Assembly (NCBI RefSeq): GCF_900104925.1
Contig: NZ_LT629735.1
Span: forward strand, 2,326,291-2,390,290
Direction of reading: 5' to 3'
Origin: Opitutus sp. GAS368
Lineage (GTDB): Bacteria > Verrucomicrobiota > Verrucomicrobiia > Opitutales > Opitutaceae
DNA length: 64,000 bases
This document shows positions 61,409 to 64,000 of this stretch, one piece after another. The notes beneath the pieces were generated by a model. It did not search any database. It had not been told where the DNA came from and saw nothing but the letters and a program-made list of their open reading frames with translations. Within the stretch, counting starts at the first letter, position 1. Every line of letters starts with the position of its first letter. Position numbers and translations under genes: made by a program.

Positions 61409-63427
61409 TCACCACCCGTAGCTTCGCTTGATTCTTAACTCTTCGTAGAGGTCTTCGTCCAATTCAGTCAGGAAGCGGGAGGGCGTGAGCATCATCCCGC
61501 CGGGGCCGGCGCGGGTGGCGACACGGGGATAGCTGATATACAGCTCGTTCTTGGCGCGGGTGACGGCGACGTAGAACAGCCGGCGCTCTTCCTCGACGTC
61601 GCCGGCCTCGATCGAACGGCGGGTCGGAAATTGTCCATCAGCGGCGCCGATGAGGAAGACGACGTCATATTCGAGGCCCTTGGCCTGGTGCACCGTCGTG
61701 AGCTTGATGGCCGCGGCGTCGGGATCGACCTCGCGCTCGCTGGTCTCGCCGTTGAGGAGCACGATCTGCGCGAGCAGGTCCTGCATCTCCTCGAAGCGCG
61801 AGGCGAAGCCGACGAGGGCCTTCAGTTCCTCGAGGCGGTCGAGGTAGTCGGCGTATTCGCCCTTCATGTAGTCGCCATACCAGCCCTCGAGGGCGACGGT
61901 CACGGTGTCGCTGGGCTTCTGGTTGCTCATGGCGTCGGCGACCTGCACGAGCGACTCGCAGAACTGCGCCCAGTCGTCCTTCGCGTCCTTGGCGACCTTG
62001 CTCTTCACGTCGTCGGTCGAGAGGACGTCGAGGAAGTTCTTCTGCATCATCCGGGCGTGGTCGAGGGCGGCGGCGTGGATCTTCAGCGCGCCCTTCTCGC
62101 CGACCTTGGGCAGGAGGATGGCAATGCGCGACCAGGCCTGGACGTCGGCGGGGTTGTAGACGAAGCGGAGCAGGGCGATGAGGTCGCGCACGTGCTGGCG
62201 CTCGAAGAATTTCACGCCGCTGGTGATGACGTAGGGGATGCCGGCGCGGGAGAGGGCGAGCTGCATCTCGAGGGCGAGAAAGTGCGAGCGGTAGAGGATG
62301 GCGATCTCGTTGGCGGCGACGCCGTCGTCGTTGACGAGGGAGTGGATGCGCTTGAGGACGAACTCGGCCTGCTCGCGGTCGTCCATGGTCTGGACGACGT
62401 AGGGCTTCACCGAGTGCTTGCGGGCGGCGCGGAGCTCCTTGTCGAAGTGGCGGCCCTTGGGCTGGGCGTTGAGCACGCCGTTGGCGAAGGCGAGGATCTC
62501 GGGCGTGGAGCGGTAGTTGATCTCGATGCGATGGATGACGGTGCCCGCGTGGCGGTCGGGGAACGTCATGATGTTCTCGAAGTCGGCGCCGCGCCACGAG
62601 TAGATGCACTGGGCGTCGTCGCCGACGGCCATCACCTGGTGGTGGGCGGAGAGGCGGTCCACGATCTGGGCCTGGAGGGTGTTGGTGTCCTGGTATTCGT
62701 CGACGAGGACGTGGCGGAAGCGGTTGGTGAAATAAGAGGCGATCTCGGGCGCGTCGGTGAGGAGCTTGAGCCAGAGCTCGAGGAGGTCGTCATAGTCCAC
62801 GACGGACTGGTCGCGCCGGGCTTTCTCGTAGGCGGCGGCGAACTCCGGGAGGCGGTCGCTGATCTCGCCGTATTGCGGGAAGTTCTTCGCGACGGTGTCG
62901 TGGAGGGAGAGCTGGGTGTTGCGGGCGAGGGAGAGGACGCTGAAGAGCGGGCCGGGGCGGGGGTTGGTCTTGTCCTTGAAGAAGGTCTTGTCGACGGCCT
63001 CGACGGACTGCTTGAGCATCGTCTCGGATTCGTCGGCGTCGAGGATGGTGAAGTTCTTCGGGAGCTTGATGGCGTCGCCGAACATGCGCAGGGCGCGGTT
63101 GCCGAGGGAGTGGAAGGTGCCGCCCCAGAAGCGCGCCGGCTCGATGCCGGTCAGGTCGTGGACGCGGTGGAGCATCTCCTTGGCGGCCTTGTTGGTAAAG
63201 GTGAGGAGGAGGATCTCGCCCGGGCGGACGCCCTGGGAGAGCAGGTAGGCCACACGGTAGGTGAGGGTGCGGGTCTTGCCCGAGCCGGCGCCGGCCAGGA
63301 CGAGCAGGGGGCCCGGTGCGGCGGTGACGGCCGCGAACTGCTCGTCGTTGAGAAGCGCGCGGAAGTCGATCGCGGGGACTTGGGGCGCGTTGTGGCCGCC
63401 GGGAGTATGAAGGGTAAAATCGGGCAT
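61409..63427 (-). CDS. UvrD/Rep/PcrA-type DNA helicase
   Basis: 672 residues, superfamily 1A 3'-5' helicase for repair and replication restart. Motifs: Q-motif LNDEQFAAV, Walker A LAGAGSGKTRTL, Ia LTFTNKAAKEM, II VDEYQDTN, III GDDAQCIYSWRGA, IV EINYRSTPEIL, V TTVHQAKGLEYDVVF, VI VAVTRAKNELYI. Slightly shorter than UvrD (720) and lacking a long C-terminal tail; closest to Rep/PcrA. Alone on the minus strand, with palindromes on both sides. Confidence 0.95.
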   Translation of the reverse strand: MPDFTLHTPGGHNAPQVPAIDFRALLNDEQFAAVTAAPGPLLVLAGAGSGKTRTLTYRVAYLLSQGVRPGEILLLTFTNKAAKEMLHRVHDLTGIEPARFWGGTFHSLGNRALRMFGDAIKLPKNFTILDADESETMLKQSVEAVDKTFFKDKTNPRPGPLFSVLSLARNTQLSLHDTVAKNFPQYGEISDRLPEFAAAYEKARRDQSVVDYDDLLELWLKLLTDAPEIASYFTNRFRHVLVDEYQDTNTLQAQIVDRLSAHHQVMAVGDDAQCIYSWRGADFENIMTFPDRHAGTVIHRIEINYRSTPEILAFANGVLNAQPKGRHFDKELRAARKHSVKPYVVQTMDDREQAEFVLKRIHSLVNDDGVAANEIAILYRSHFLALEMQLALSRAGIPYVITSGVKFFERQHVRDLIALLRFVYNPADVQAWSRIAILLPKVGEKGALKIHAAALDHARMMQKNFLDVLSTDDVKSKVAKDAKDDWAQFCESLVQVADAMSNQKPSDTVTVALEGWYGDYMKGEYADYLDRLEELKALVGFASRFEEMQDLLAQIVLLNGETSEREVDPDAAAIKLTTVHQAKGLEYDVVFLIGAADGQFPTRRSIEAGDVEEERRLFYVAVTRAKNELYISYPRVATRAGPGGMMLTPSRFLTELDEDLYEELRIKRSYGW

Positions 63428-63439
63428 GACGGGTCAGCC

Positions 63440-63601
63440 TACGCCAAGGCTACGGCCGATTCGTCCAGCGGCCGGAGGCCGCAGGCGAAGAAGATGGCAG
63501 TTCAAAATCCATGAAGAAGGAGTCAGGAGCCAGAATCCAGAATTCAGAAGTGGCAAGGTAAAGGCGCATCCGCCGTCGCCAAGGCTATGGCGGACTCGTC
63601 C
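63440..63601. repeat. Direct repeat pair upstream of the helicase gene
   Basis: GCCAAGGCTACGGCCGATTC (63443) recurs as GCCAAGGCTATGGCGGACTC (63578); the two 27-base copies at 63440-63466 and 63575-63601 differ in a few bases. Between them is GGAGCCAGAATCCAGAATTC, another low-complexity word. Part of the 418-base gap before frr, which contains no gene. Confidence 0.7.
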
Positions 63602-63656
63602 CGAGCCTGTGGCACGGGGGAGAAAGGCGCAAAAAGAGCAAAGGATAAATGGCGGA

Positions 63657-63719
63657 CCCAGCTCCCGCTGGGCCGAAGTGCGGTTGCGATATCACGTTCG
63701 CGGCCCAGCGGGAGCTGGG
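63657..63719. repeat. Perfect 18-bp inverted repeat
   Basis: CCCAGCTCCCGCTGGGCC (63657-63674) and its exact complement at 63702-63719. Each arm is itself partly self-complementary. Confidence 0.88.
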
Positions 63720-63735
63720 CCTTCCACACAAGCCA

Positions 63736-63840
63736 AGGTGGAACGGGCTGACCCCGGCGCGTTGGTTCGATCTGCGCAAAAAAGAAGCGCGTTGAGGTCA
63801 ACGCGCTACACCGTCGGGGCATAAAGCCCCTCCCAGCGGG
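63736..63840. repeat. Family A palindrome plus CGGGGCATAAAGCCCC element
   Basis: AGGTGGAACGGGCTGACCCC (63736-63755) matches the arm inside allC at 11817. The palindrome AGCGCGTTGAGGTCAACGCG.. (63786-63807) is perfect over 22 bases. It is followed at 63811 by CCGTCGGGGCATAAAGCCCC. It ends a few bases from the frr stop. Confidence 0.85.
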
Positions 63841-63845
63841 GCAAA

Positions 63846-64000
63846 TCAATGCGAGGTGAGTTCCTTCTCCTTGTGGCCGAGGTGGGTCTCGATGTCCTTG
63901 ATGGCCTTGTCCGTGGCGGCCTGGATTTCCTTCTCGAGGCGCTTGGTCTCATCCTCGGGCAGCTTGGCCTTCTTGACCTGCTCGAGCACGTCGCGGCGGA
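63846..64000 (-). CDS. frr: Ribosome recycling factor, C-terminal part (cut by window edge)
   Basis: About 50 residues before the stop (complement of 63846-63848): EQVKKAKLPEDETKRLEKEI then TDKAIKDIETHLGHKEKELT. This is the C-terminal helix of RRF, which with EF-G splits ribosomes after termination. The start lies beyond the right edge. Confidence 0.9.
   Translation of the reverse strand, partial: RRDVLEQVKKAKLPEDETKRLEKEIQAATDKAIKDIETHLGHKEKELTSH

Overview
The window looks like chromosomal DNA of a Verrucomicrobiota bacterium, most likely family Opitutaceae. This is inferred from the roughly 65% GC appearance, the gene repertoire (a TIGR03790-type protein, a DUF1080 protein, two orphan duplicated permeases, many PAS histidine kinases) and the abundance of varied intergenic palindromes. 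It was not tested by any search. No rRNA, tRNA or CRISPR array was seen. Coding density is high, with many ATGA/GTGA overlaps.

Layout. 1-7.4 kb: end of an unidentified gene, crcB fluoride channel, TIGR03790 protein, then on the minus strand clpP, a MacB/FtsX-type permease and a secreted HtrA-like protease. 7.5-20 kb: a purine/ureide degradation cluster. It holds guaD (guanine to xanthine), a single-chain xanthine dehydrogenase, uraH and uraD (5-hydroxyisourate to allantoin), allB, allC and ureidoglycine aminohydrolase (allantoin to ureidoglycolate), malate synthase for the glyoxylate formed, and xdhC for cofactor insertion. No uricase or ureidoglycolate lyase gene is visible. An AT-rich gene of unknown function sits inside this operon. 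20-24 kb: two methyltransferases (one at the end of the purine operon), a DUF1080 protein and a beta-propeller/phosphoesterase protein.

24-29 kb: a suf iron-sulfur cluster operon read on the minus strand (fur-like regulator, sufC, sufB, sufD, sufT). A PerR/Fur-type 7-1-7 box lies upstream of the regulator, and a different palindromic hairpin sits in every gene junction. 29-37 kb: an M15 peptidase followed by five co-directional two-component genes (three histidine kinases, two lone receivers) with no visible output domain. 37-57 kb: trxB, a membrane dipeptidase, OsmC, an EamA transporter, an aldo/keto reductase, PilZ-like, TPM/LemA genes, an M48-TPR protease, an ROK kinase, a second orphan permease, a Tat-exported aminotransferase and a thioredoxin-like protein.

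57-64 kb: a complete IS110-family element with 16-bp inverted ends, nested around the two arms of a dispersed palindrome. It is followed by a repeat-rich stretch containing a 21-bp minisatellite that translates as heptapeptide repeats. Then come a secreted carbohydrate-binding-like protein, a frameshifted small gene, a BrnT/BrnA-type toxin-antitoxin pair, a UvrD/PcrA helicase, stacked palindromes, and the 3' end of frr at the right edge.

The most unusual theme is the set of palindromic (REP-like) elements. They occur in most larger intergenic gaps, and three of them lie inside open reading frames (allC and twice in xdh) without breaking the frame.
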